A stretch of 64,000 bases of DNA from Acanthamoeba lenticulata. Lineage: Eukaryota; Discosea; Longamoebia; Acanthamoebidae. The stretch lies in assembly GCA_002179805.1 (NCBI GenBank), contig NAVB01000237.1, positions 1-64,000 of the forward strand, given 5' to 3'. Shown piece after piece: positions 12,025 to 22,298 of this stretch; the first letter of the stretch is position 1, and every line of letters begins with the position of its first letter. The translations under genes and the position numbers were made by a program. The notes beneath the pieces are model-generated. The model searched no databases and had not been told where the DNA came from. It saw only the letters and a list, made by a program, of their open reading frames with translations.

Positions 12025-12280
12025 GTACGGTGGGACGAGATGACGTATACTGCGGCGGCCTTGGGAAGCCAGCTGGCCGTGCTCCGATGACGCGGCCAGG
12101 GGAGGGCATCTGGCCGTGGTCCGGTGGTTGCGTGCCAACGGCTGCCCGTGGGACGAGCAGACCTGTGCCTTGGCCGCCAAGGGAGGCCACCTGGACGTGC
12201 TCCAGGAGGTGCAACGGCTGCCCGTGGGACAAGTGGACCTGCACCAACGGCCCAGGCTCAAGTGGAAGGCGCCGGCGGCC
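12025..12280 (+). pseudogene. Ankyrin-repeat relic (GCPWD type)
   Basis: Fragments of 33-residue ankyrin units of the kind abundant in Acanthamoeba and in giant viruses are readable, but in different frames. They are WDEMTYTAAALGSQLAVLR (12031-12090), then RWLRANGCPWDEQTCALAAK followed by GGHLDVLQE (12120-12210), then NGCPWDKWTCTN one frame away (12215-12250). No start codon, no flanking exon and at least two frame breaks indicate a decayed piece of a larger gene. A similar, better preserved fragment lies at 33069-33504. Confidence 0.7.
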
Positions 12281-12626
12281 TTCCTGAGGGCCTCTGATGT
12301 TCATTTTTAAAAAAAAAAAATGAAATAAAATGGAGGAGTTATTTGATACATGCGAGCACCAGACACACAGAGAGAAGAAGAGAGGAGAAGAGACAAACAG
12401 GGAGATCCACGTCTGAGGAGGAGGAGGAGCCTGCGCGCAGTCGCCATCCAGCAGCAAAGAGGTGGCGCGCGCACGAGGCGAGGTGAAAGAAGAGTCTGAA
12501 GAAGAAGGATCGTTCGACTTTGGGATAGCAAGGGGAGGAGAACAGAGAGAGAGAGAGGTGGCGTTTGTGTGTGGGGGGGGAAAACAGTCTCATCCCCGCG
12601 TCCCTCTCTCCTCTCTCCCTCTCTCT

Positions 12627-15600
12627 TTAGCCAGACTTCTCGATGGCCTCTCTCTTGATCTTCTCCAATCGGGCGAGAATGGCGTCAAAGCCGGGCCTCC
12701 GCTCGGGGTCCTTCTCCCAGCAGTCCTCGATCAGCTTCGCGTAGTCGGCCGACGGGCAGTCCGCGGGGATGTCCGGCAGCTTGCCCTGCGTGTGCGTGTG
12801 TCATGTAAGGCACGTGCGTGCGTGCGTGCGTGTGTGCGTGCGTGTGTGTGTGCGGTCGACTTACCTGGTCGATTGCCCGCACGATCTGGAGCGGGTGCAT
12901 TCCGGAGAAGGGCGCCTCGTGGGTGAGGAGCTCCCAGAGGACCATGCCAAAGCTGTAGACGTCGGCCTTGTCCGTGTAGGGCATCGACTGGAGCAGGATC
13001 TCCGGCGCGCACCAGTTGAGCGACCCGACCTTGGAGTTGAGCGTGTTACCCGTGACGGAGACCTTGGACAGGCCAAAGTCGGCCACCTTGACGTGGTAGT
13101 TCTCGTCGACGAGCAGGTTGAGCGACTTGAGGTCGCGGTGCACGACCTTGGGCTTGGACTGGTGGAGGTAGTTCATCCCCTGCGCCGCGTAGCACGCCAT
13201 CGACACCTTGGTGCGCCACGGCAGCTTCCGGTCCCGCAGCACCTCGGCCAGGTTGCCCCGCTCCAGGAACTCCGTCAGAATGCAGATGTTGGGCGGCGTC
13301 AGGCACGCCCCCAGGAACAGCACGATCTGCGGGTGCCGCAGTTTGCTGTTTTGAAAACATAGAAGAATTAGTTTTCAAATATTTTCAAGCAAATAGTCGA
13401 AAAGAATGGTAAAAAAGGGGACGAGAAGCGCACCTCATGGTCTCGATCTCCTTGAGGAATTCCTGGTAGGCGCTCTCGTCCATCTCCTCCTGGATCAGCT
13501 TTTTCACGGCCACCGTAGTGCCACGCCACATTCCCTGCAGACACATCGGCGGACGAGGTGAGGCCTCGTCTCTTGCCTCTCCGTGGTGGACACTATGTAC
13601 CTTGTACACCACGCCGAAGCCGCCCTGCCCGATTTTTTCAAGAATTTCGATCTCATCAAAATCGACCTCCCATGGGAAGTTTGTCCGTCCGCCGTCGACC
13701 GGAAGTATCACCTCCTGGTTAACCAGTCGAGGGCCCCAAAAAGTTAATTAGCAACAAATAAAACAATAAAACAATAAATTAATGAACAATCAACAAAAGC
13801 GAAGCGTGTGGGTACCGAGGATGAGGAGGAGAAGCCCGACGCGGCCACGGGCGGCGGCGAGCCGGCCTTGCTCGCCCGAAGGCCGCCAGCGCCGCCTCCG
13901 GCGCCGACGTTGGTGGGCTTGCTCTTGTCCTTGACAGCCTTCTTCTTCTTCTTGTCCCGCTTCTCCTTTTTCTCCTTGCTCTCCGCAGCGGGCTTTGCTG
14001 GCTCCGCTGCCGCCTCGGCCTGTTGTCGTGGCGAGGGCTGGATCTCGGTGCCGTTGGCCGTCGTGTTGCTCTCGGTCGTGAGCTCGGCGGGCGCCGTGGA
14101 AATGACCTCGTCCGACGAGTGGAACTTGTCCTTCTCGCGCTCCTTCTCCTGCAGGAGCTTGAGCCGCATGTGCTGAATCTCCGACCCGCCGCCGGTCACC
14201 AGCGTCGGATCCACCGCCGGCGCCGACATCTTGACTGTGCTGCTCGTGTCAAACGCCGACTGAATTTACCATTTAAAAAAAGAAACATAAAAAAAAGTCA
14301 GCATCGTCCGTATCGGGTGGCAGGGGGGAGAGACACGTACGAGCTCAAAGTCGGACGAGGCGTAGACGATGAGCGTGAAGTTGCCCTCCACATTGGCGTC
14401 GAAGAGACACGGCACAATGTTGTAGGTGCCAGCCTCCATCGCGGCCTCGATTGTCACTATTTTCCGGAGAGAGTCAGACTTGATTTATTGTGTATTATTT
14501 TGTATTATTTGTATGCGCGTACCCTCTTCGTCCTTGCGGAAGATCGATTTCTGCACGATGTCATCCTTCGTTGCGTTGTTGACGACGCTCTTCTCTGTTG
14601 TTGGGTCATTCACGCACGAAATTCGACGTATGTTAGTCACTTCTGAATATATGTAAATTAATAAATAAAATGGTTTGTGTTGTTTGCCTGTGGACCGACC
14701 CGTGGTCTGGATAATGTAGAAGCCGATCGAGTTGTCGATGTTGTCGGTGCCCTCCTGACAAAGGATGACAACGACGTCGCTCTTCGTTCGCAAGCGCATG
14801 AAGAACTGTGGATTGCTCAACCAGCTCTTGTAGTTTCGGCATCCGCCCGCTGTCTTGCCCTTCACCCATTGGCCCTGTTTATTGTGCGTGTGTGCGCGCA
14901 CGAGTCAGCCAACGGCTCCGCGCGCCGGTCGGCCCAAGGCCAGGAGAAGGACGTACGCAGGCGACAGCCTTTCGCCAGTCGTCGGCGCAGGGTCGGAGGC
15001 GGAGGTCAGAGGGCGACGTGCTGGGCACGACTGAGACCGCGAAGCTGTTTTCTTTGTTCGGGTAGAAGGTGCACGGGATGACTACGTAGGGCTCCTCCGA
15101 CGCCTTGAGCGGCAGGTCGGCCGAGATCGTCTTCTTCATCTCAAAGGCACCCTTGCCCATCAGATCCTCCGGCTTCATGATCAACACTTTTTTACCTGCA
15201 TTTTAGGAGAAAAAAATAGTGTAAATGCGATAAGAAATTGTGTTGGAAATTGAAAACATCATAAAAACTGCAAATTCGTATTGATTTTAACCATTTAAAA
15301 AAACCACGAACCATTGCTTTTGGTGACGTAGAAGCCGGCGGACGGCAGCGCACTGGCGTCGCCCTGCTTGAGCGTGACGGTGGCGATGAGGTCCTTCTTC
15401 ACCGTCAGCATGAACTGCGGGTTGTTACGCCACGTCCAGTGGTTGATGCACCCGCCCGCCGATTCGCCTCGCCACTCGCCCTGTTCGCGCGCGTTCACAC
15501 TTGGTTATGAGAACGATACGCATAACAAACAATGGCTTCCAAAAGATCCATCGGAGTTATAAAATTATAATAATAAAACAACGATATTGATAACTCTTCA

Positions 15601-17331
15601 AATAAAGTTGCCGATTAAAAATAAAGTTCCCGAAAATAAAACGCCCACACGTTGGGAGGTTGTTGCTCACCTCGAGTGTAAGGTCCTTGACCTCTTGCAG
15701 CTTCTTGATCTTGATGGGTTGGTCGGTGAGGATGGTGAGGGAGAACTTGCTCTCCCAGTTGGGGTCGAACGTGCACGGGATGACCACATAGAGGCTGTCC
15801 GGGTTCAGGGTCCCGTTCCAGTGCGCTGCATCAACACGACAACCATCAACAACAACAATCGTCACCACCATAACAAATTGCGCTCAGGAGTTGGTGCAGT
15901 CAGTACCTTCTCTCGTGCTGGCGAACTCGGACTTGGCGATGATGTCGCCTGAGCTGATCTTGGGCAGCTTGACCGAGCCCGACGCTGAGATGATGAAGAT
16001 GGTGAGCAAGCTGCAGATGGAAGAAAAGAGAAGAGAGGGGACGAGAAAGAGAAAGTAGCGAAGCGGTACTAGTTCGGGCGACGTAGAAGCCAATGTGGTC
16101 AAAGTCGGTGCGCTCAGTTTGGGTGAGCAGCAGGTGCGTGTTGGTCGGGCTTGTCACCTGCAGCAGGAACTGCGGGTTGTTGCAGCACGTCGCGTTGTTC
16201 TTGCACCCACCCGCCGACTTGCCGCTCCAGTCACCCTGCAGGCAGCCGCGCAGCGGCATCAGCATCGCAGCCGATATACAATCCAGGTGCAGCCTTCCAC
16301 CAGACTCGCTCCAGCCGCGGCCGTCATCCTCCCGCTGCGCGCCTCGCGTGCGGCCGCCTTCCATGTTTCCATATCTTCGCAAAGGCCTTCTTCTTCCCAA
16401 ACATTGATGCTGGCCGCGCCACAGTAGAGCCGACCGTGGCCTCGATGCGCCGCGCAGAGAATGCGTTGCTGCGATCAAAGCAGCAGGCGAGCGGGCGAAC
16501 ATACCTCGATCAAGACGTGCTTCCACTCCTTGCTGGGGGACAGCGGTTCCAGGGTGAGGGCGTCGGCGTCCTCCGTAGTGAAGGTCATGGTGAACTGCGA
16601 CCAGAAAGAAGAAAGAGAGGAACAGAAGCAGAAGCAGAAAAGCGTGTAGCATAAAGAGAAGATGAAAATAAAATTGATGGATAAAGACAGAGGAGATTAG
16701 ATGAAATGAATTGAGCTTGAGAGGCAAAAAGGTAAGGGGTGGTTTACCTTGCATTCGTGTTTGGGGAAAAATGTGCAGGGGATTACGATGTATTGTACAG
16801 GCGAGGGCTCGAGCGTGACGTCAAAGGAGACTTTAGGGGAAGGAGAGTCATGATGAGACGAAACTCAGGGAGACAGCCCGCGTTCCCATCACGTACCAGT
16901 CTTGCAGTCTTCAAAAGGGGCCTTGGCAATCAATTGTTCCCGGCACAGGCTCAGTTGCCGTCGCCCGCTCCCTACAAATGAATGAGATCACACAAGTCGA
17001 CCGCGCCAACAACGGAGGAGGGCCGTGTCCACGCACCATCGCTCTTGGCCACGTAGAAGCCAATGTGGTTCAAGTCATCATCAACCTCTTGGGTCAACTT
17101 AATGGTGAGGTTGATCTTATTCTTTACGGTCAGGAAGATCTGGGGGTTGAATCTCCACGAGGAGTGATTCAAACAACCCCCGGCACTCTTGGCTCGCCAC
17201 TCACCCTATGCGCGCAACAGCATATCAACGTTAATGATTATGGAGACAGCATGCCCGCCCCCATTATCTTAAAAATCGGCTGTTTTTTCCTCGTCTCTTC
17301 GCACTCGTACCTTGAACTTGTACGTCTTCAT
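12627..17331 (-). CDS. Protein kinase (TKL type) with four N-terminal calpain domain III repeats
   Basis: The gene starts at 17331 (MKTYKFK), and four tandem calpain large-subunit domain III modules follow. Each has the signature W-x(2-4)-[SA]AGGC-x-N...NPQF and a second half ending in [VI]IPCTF-x-PN. Anchors are GEWRAKSAGGCLNH (17.2 kb), GDWSGKSAGGCKNN (16.2 kb), GEWRGESAGGCINH (15.45 kb) and GQWVKGKTAGGCRNY (14.85 kb). A Lys/Glu/Ala-rich linker (14.23-13.8 kb) precedes a kinase domain with KIGQGGFGVVYK, TVAVKKL, HRDLKSLNLLV, ADFGLS and CAPEIL. All catalytic residues are present, so it should be an active Ser/Thr or dual-specificity TKL kinase. Domain III is a C2-like beta-sandwich that in calpains contributes to Ca2+/phospholipid response, so membrane or Ca2+ regulation is a fair inference. 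The stop follows KREAIEKSG. Only the first exon is uncertain. Confidence 0.85.
12801..12860 (-). repeat. (GT)n/(GCGT)n microsatellite inside a kinase intron
   Basis: On the + strand an alternating cgtg/tgtg run fills the intron between the exon ending VRAIDQ and the exon starting GKLPDIPAD. It is simple sequence with Z-DNA-prone alternating purine-pyrimidine composition. Confidence 0.8.
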
Positions 17332-17736
17332 TCAGGAACCGAGAGGGATGTGGAAACGAAGGCAATTCCTATGCGTGCGCCCCTTCTATGTCTCTTCCCT
17401 CCGCGTTCTTCTCGTGTTCGGGCCTCGCACACCACACCGAGAGGCTGAACCCTTTGCGCCTCAAGCCAACGCAGTCACTGTTGCCGTCCACCAGGGGGCC
17501 CCAAATTCCCCCCTGCGTGCCAGCACCTTGCCCGAGCCTTGCATTATTACGCACCCCGTTTTATCCCAGCATTTGATTTCGGGCCGCTGAGCCACTTACA
17601 ATCAGAAAAGTCAAAAAGTCCGAAGTGGACGCGCGTTTTGGGCCAGAGGCCACGAGTTTTCTTTCTTCTTTCTTTTCCTCCCTCTCTCTTCTGGTGCATC
17701 GTCCATCCTCGGCCCGGGAAGCACGCTTGGACGGTC
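17332..17736 (+). promoter_or_regulatory. Divergent intergenic region between kinase and RPS9
   Basis: No gene is seen. This roughly 400-base stretch separates the kinase start (minus strand) from the RPS9 start (plus strand). It includes a pyrimidine-rich run (ctttcttctttcttttcctccctctc, about 17660-17690) shortly before the RPS9 ATG, a common feature near ribosomal-protein gene starts. Confidence 0.45.
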
Positions 17737-18452
17737 ATGTCGATCAGAAACTGTACGTGATCTCTCTTGATCCTCTGTCCTTTGCCGCTTGCTCCGTGAG
17801 CCCACATAGAGGCTTAAGAGTCAAAGATCACTTGAACATTCTTTCTAATGGGGTCACGCTTTCTGTTTGATGTTCCGCAGACGGTAAGACTGTAAAGACT
17901 CCTCGTCGCCCCTTCGAGAAGGAGCGCCTCGACCACGAGCTTAAGCTCATCGGCGAGTTCGGCCTCAAGAACAAGAGGGAGGTGTGGCGTGTCCACTATG
18001 CCCTCTCCAAGGTGAGGAAGAACGCCCGTAAGCTTCTTACCCTCCCGGAGAAGCACCCCAAGCGCATCTTCGAGGGTTCCGCTCTTCTGCGTCGCCTTCA
18101 CCGCATGGGTGTTCTTGAGGAGAGCAAGAACCAGCTCGATTACGTGCTGGCCCTCAAGATCAGCGACTTCCTCGAGCGCCGTCTCCAGACTCAGGTGTTC
18201 AAGCTGAACATGGCCAAGTCCATCCACCACGCCCGTGTGCTCATCCGTCAGCGTCACATCCGCGTCGGCAAGCAGATCGTCAACGTGCCCTCGTTCATTG
18301 TCCGCGTCGACAGCCAGAAGCACATTGACTTCGCTCTTAACTCGCCCTTCGGCGGCGGTCGTCCTGGCCGTAACAAGAGGAAGAGGGCTAAGGCCAAGGC
18401 TGAGAAGGAGGCTGCCGGCGGTGAGGGTGGTGAGGAGGAGGAGGAGATCTAA
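17737..18452 (+). CDS. RPS9: 40S ribosomal protein S9 (uS4 family)
   Basis: Exon 1 is only 16 nt (ATG at 17737, MSIRN), followed by a 128-nt intron (17753-17880) and exon 2 to the stop at 18450-18452: 195 residues. Motifs are those of eukaryotic S9: [55 protein letters not shown], and the S4 RNA-binding fold [12 protein letters not shown]...[19 protein letters not shown]. The tail is Lys/Arg-rich and then acidic ([11 protein letters not shown]). It binds 18S rRNA early in small-subunit assembly and helps decoding fidelity (family knowledge). An intron directly after the first codons is typical of ribosomal-protein genes. Confidence 0.97.
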
Positions 18453-18619
18453 ACTATCCAAATGTCCATCCAGGTTCCCTGCCCTGCCACTTGGGGTTCA
18501 TAAATTAATCAAAACTACCTGCACTCCTTGCAAACGTTTTTTGCTTCTCTGGTCTGTTGTGCTCGTTTCCTCGGGTAAAGCTCTAAAAGAGATGCCAATT
18601 TGTACAAAAATGTGTCCTA

Positions 18620-20028
18620 TCAGGCGGGAATCACGACCGCACTCTTCTCTTTGTCCTCCCACTCGCCCTTCACTGTGTTGAAGCCGAACTGGCGTGGTCG
18701 CTGCAGCGTGGGGATGAACTTGCCGGGCGGTCGGGAGCCGGAGCGTCGTCGTCCTACCGGCTCGCGTTCGTCTTCGCTTTCTGTAGCCAGTTCGACCATT
18801 TCCACGCCTTCCTCCTCTTCTTCATCTTCGCCCTCTTCCCCATCCGTGTCTCTTTCATCTTTTTCAACCACCACGTCTGCCACTTTGTCCTCTTCTTCTT
18901 CTTCTTCTTCGTTGCTCGAGGGCTCGATTGTGGCGCTTGCTGTTGAAGCCGCGAGGCTGGGCTGCACCCTTGGCAGCGGCACGCTCTGGCTACGGCGACG
19001 CCTGGTGTCCTCCTTGTCCGTGCGGCGGAGAGCCACATTCACGGTCCTCTCCGTCTGGTTGTTGAGCCACTTGCCTAGCTTCCTCACCCGCTTGTTCTTC
19101 CTCAGCCACTTGATGAGATAGCCCTTCTTCCACGACCCCTTCCTCACTGCTCCAGCCAACAACATCATCAACCTATTGCGATGGTTGTGGTGGTGGCCAG
19201 ATGACGTACCAAACAGTGGGCGAGTGATGAAAATGAAGAAGAGGATCATGATGACCAACAGGAAGACAGCCTGCGGGTTGGAGCTCATCGTGTCCCACTC
19301 GGAATAGGTCCACTGGCCGTTGTGGCACATCTTGCCGTCAGAAGGGTCGTAGACGCCCTCCTCACAGATGATGCAAACGTGCTGCACGCAGGACAGTCCA
19401 GGGCCGCACATTGCGCCTTGCCAGACGATCACAAAGCGAGCATCAGATGCTGTCCACCGGTGTACAGAGTACAACAAGAGACCTGGTAGTTCGTACCGCC
19501 ATCGTAAGGACAAGGCTGGTTGAAGAAGGGTGACAAGCGGGCATGCCTGCACTGAGCGTTGTCCGTGCAATACTCGTTTACGCTGCACAGCCGTCGCGGA
19601 TCGTCCACACCCGCTGTTCCTGGCACGCACTCGCCGCACTGGTGCTCCAGCAAAGCATGTTCAATGACTACAATTCAAACTGAAGGTACTTGCTAGCCAT
19701 AAGTACCCGAATGGGGGATGAGGTATTGCCATCGGTGTAGTAAGGAACTTGGTCTATGCTGCAGTTGTAGTTGACTAATGTGATATGCGTTCTCTTCGTT
19801 TCAGTTCGTTGAATTGGACCACTACACGCACCAGGAAGCGGCATTGTGCCATCCGCTTGTATGAAGCACTGCAGCCAAAATACGAAGTGAGCACAGGCTT
19901 GGCATTCTCGTTCTCTCGATTCCTGGTTCTAGAGCGTGAGTGCCTACCTGACCGTGGGCGAAGCCGGAGCCCAGCACAACCAACACCGCGATGCACAGCG
20001 TTGCCGCCAGCATCCTTGCTTTATCCAT
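18620..20028 (-). CDS. Type I membrane protein, Cys-rich ectodomain and acidic cytosolic tail
   Basis: The ATG at 20028 opens a signal peptide (MDKARMLAATLCIAVLVVLG, cleavage near AHGQ). Downstream exons give an ectodomain with many cysteines (CFIQADGTMPLPG; NYNCSIDQVPYYTDGN; HQCGECVPGTAGVDD; CSVNEYCTDNAQC; CGPGLSCVQHVCIICEEG). One transmembrane helix (AVFLLVIMILFFIFITRPLF) follows, then a roughly 200-residue cytosolic part with a basic stretch (KWLRKNKRVRKLGKWL) and Glu/Asp runs. The stop is at 18620-18622. I do not recognise the family; the topology suggests a small receptor or adhesion protein. The small middle exons were placed by frame and splice sites and are the least certain part. Confidence 0.7.
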
Positions 20029-20194
20029 CTCACGCACGTATCCACCCTAGCTCCTTTCCCCAGACCCTGGCGTGGTGTACACCACAACGCTGAAAGCCAT
20101 TGACGCCCTTAGCGCCATTCACCACCCTCTCTTTGTCTAGTAGGGAATTCAAAGAATTTGAAAGCAGAAAAAGGCGGGACATCGTACAGCTCCC

Positions 20195-20656
20195 AGCTGA
20201 GCGCGAAGGAACGATGCGGCTTCTCCAGAGCTTTCTGCCAACCAGAAGGAGGAAGGTACTCTCTTGAAGGCGACTGGGGAAAAGGAAGCCATCAATGCTC
20301 GCTTGCGTGAGACCGACAAGGTTAAGCATGAGACTCAGCTGTAGCCCATGATCTGCGCCTGGGCAACGCACCCCGCTTTAGGCATGTGCCCTACAACCAA
20401 CGGAAACGGAGGCTCCATACATCTATAGTATCTACAACACAAGGCGGCCCGTCGGTGTACCGCACATGGGCGGCGACATCACATGCGCAAGCCGTTTGGA
20501 TCAAGGCTCCACCTTTACCGCGATGGTTCGCTTGCCTCGTGCTTTGCCATTGGAGAATTCCTGCGCCGTTTCCGGTGATCCGAGCCACGACCAGGCGCAG
20601 GTCGACCCAATCGTAACTAGTCACTCAGTGGGAAGCGACGCAGCTCAGCCCGCCCC
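20195..20656 (+). pseudogene. Degenerate histidine-kinase remnant (internally deleted)
   Basis: Scattered pieces of a kinase like that at 6919-10098 can be read in shifting frames. EAINARLRETDKVKHE (about 20305) resembles that kinase's pre-H-box linker [22 protein letters not shown] soon after resembles the H-box VSHELR. HMGGDITCASRLDQGSTF (20466 on) matches its [17 protein letters not shown] after the G2 box. The N-box, G1 and most of the ATPase domain between them are missing and stops intervene, so the kinase half is dead. The first two matches are weak on their own. Confidence 0.6.
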
Positions 20657-21338
20657 ATGATCCAACATCACGCCCCGCCGGCCAAGGGCGATGCAGACAA
20701 ACTAGAGGGTCTGCGGGTGTTGCTTGCCGAGGACAATATGGTCAACCAGAAGGTGGGGGAGCGCATGCTTCGCTCCTTGAATTGCGTGCCTATCGTGGCC
20801 GCCAACGGCGAGGAAGCGCTCCACGCCGTACAGCGCCACTACGCGTCAGCTTCCGCGTCGTCGTCGAAACATGGAAAGGACTGGATCGACCTTGTGCTAA
20901 TGGATTGCCAAATGCCAGGTAAGCCTGTTGAACATGAGTGCGTGTTGTTCTTGCCCACGAGCTCACCACTACAACGCACATGGCAAGTAGAAATGGATGG
21001 CTTCACAGCGACGGAAGAGATACGCAAGCTTGAGGCCGCGTTACCGGATGCCACGACAGGTATCCAGGAGAGTCCTGTGGGCCGATTGCCCATTGTTGCG
21101 TTGACGGCGTCCGCAACAGCCGAGTACCGACAGAAGTGCTTCCTGGCGGGCATGAACGATTTTCTCACCAAGGTACGGCAGGTGCTCCACCAGTTGGATA
21201 ACCGCACGCGATCTGTGAGCTCACTTTCTCAATAATTGGCCCCGACAGCCACTAGGGAAAGCCGCGCTTGCGGAGGTGTTGCGCAAGTGGCGGAGACGGT
21301 CTGGCCGAAGCGCCGAGAATGGTGGCGAGATGCAATAA
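20657..21338 (+). CDS. Receiver-domain response regulator, intact part of a collapsed hybrid kinase
   Basis: The ATG at 20657 (MIQHHAPPAKGDADK) leads into a complete receiver domain over three exons: RVLLAEDNMVNQKVGERML, phospho-accepting Asp in [41 protein letters not shown], and Lys in FLTK/PLGKAALAEVL. The stop is at 21336-21338. It is close to the receiver of the hybrid kinase at 6919-10098, and the intron after DCQMPG is in the same place, so it arose by DNA-level duplication rather than as a retrocopy. All phosphorylation residues are kept, so it could act as a stand-alone regulator. Whether it is expressed from its own promoter is unknown. Confidence 0.7.
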
Positions 21339-21481
21339 GGCTTTATATCCGACCTCGCGAACCAGTTGGGGAAGAGAGCCCGCAAGAGAGAAGGTTCATA
21401 TGGACCCCGCAGTGGCCCTGCACGCAAGGGTGAAGGGTGATGGTGTCTTTCTACAGTGCTCCCTGGAGACGATGAACCGCC

Positions 21482-21489
21482 CATAAAAC
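21482..21489 (+). promoter_or_regulatory. TATA-like box of secreted-protein gene
   Basis: The sequence cataaaac lies about 50 nt before the ATG at 21539. It resembles the elements before the two lectin-like genes at 29.7 and 51.5 kb. Confidence 0.4.
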
Positions 21490-21538
21490 AGTGTGCTGGC
21501 TCTCTGTCAATCACAACAACAACTCGCACACTAACAAC

Positions 21539-22072
21539 ATGAAGGCCCACCTCATCGCTGGTCTCCTTGCTCTTCTCTTCGTTGCTAACGCCGCCCAGGC
21601 TGCCCTGTTCTTCTGCGAGGACAGCGCATGGGACCCCGTCCAGCCCGCCTTCGCCACCAAGGCCGCCTTCAATGCCGAGCGCGCGACCTTCCTCAAGTTC
21701 AGGGACTACTTTGCTCAGATCACCGCCAACGTCGACCTCGGCAACACCACTGTCGAGGCTGGCGTCCTCTCGCAGCTGAGCGCGAAGCTGGCCGCCGAGG
21801 GCTTTGACAATACCGTCCTCTCCTTCACCATCACCCGCTCCAACGGCGACATCACCATCGACACCCTCCTTGGCGTCAACCCGGACATCGACAACCACGG
21901 TGGCCGCTACTCGCTCGGCAAGCCCATGTGGTGCCGCGACTTTGAGACCGTCGTGTTCGACTACACCTACGTCACTCGCACGGGCCTCCAGTACCGCTTC
22001 TGGGCCCAGGCCGTCCAGACCTCCGTGCAGAAGCAGTGGTTCTCCTTCCGCTGGAACATCCCCGTGCAGTAA
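21539..22072 (+). CDS. Small secreted protein of unknown function
   Basis: A single exon of 177 residues begins with a clear signal peptide (MKAHLIAGLLALLFVANAAQ, cleavage near AQA). The mature part (ALFFCEDSAWDP... to FSFRWNIPVQ) has only two cysteines and no membrane segment. The ORF has strongly biased, GC-ending codons, suggesting high expression. I do not recognise the family; the alternating polar/aromatic beta-like C-terminus (VVFDYTYVTRTGLQYRFWAQ) is compatible with an NTF2/SnoaL-like fold, but this is weak. The ATG at 21539 is preferred over non-ATG starts upstream because the signal peptide begins there. Confidence 0.8.
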   Translation: MKAHLIAGLLALLFVANAAQAALFFCEDSAWDPVQPAFATKAAFNAERATFLKFRDYFAQITANVDLGNTTVEAGVLSQLSAKLAAEGFDNTVLSFTITRSNGDITIDTLLGVNPDIDNHGGRYSLGKPMWCRDFETVVFDYTYVTRTGLQYRFWAQAVQTSVQKQWFSFRWNIPVQ

Positions 22073-22298
22073 GCACACGCTCTGTAAAACAACATATGCC
22101 ATGAATACTGTTTTATCCTTGCTTTGTTTCTATTGCCACAGCCTCGCTTAAGTTTTAAGTTGAGCTCTGCCGCAGTTTCATTGCACTGCAACCAGCAGAC
22201 GGTGAAGAGAAAGCCTCCAAGTTTCTTTTCTTTTCTTGCGGAAACGGCGAGTGCTGTTCGTGTCTTTTCATTTTTCACTCTCCACCACCTGAGCCACC

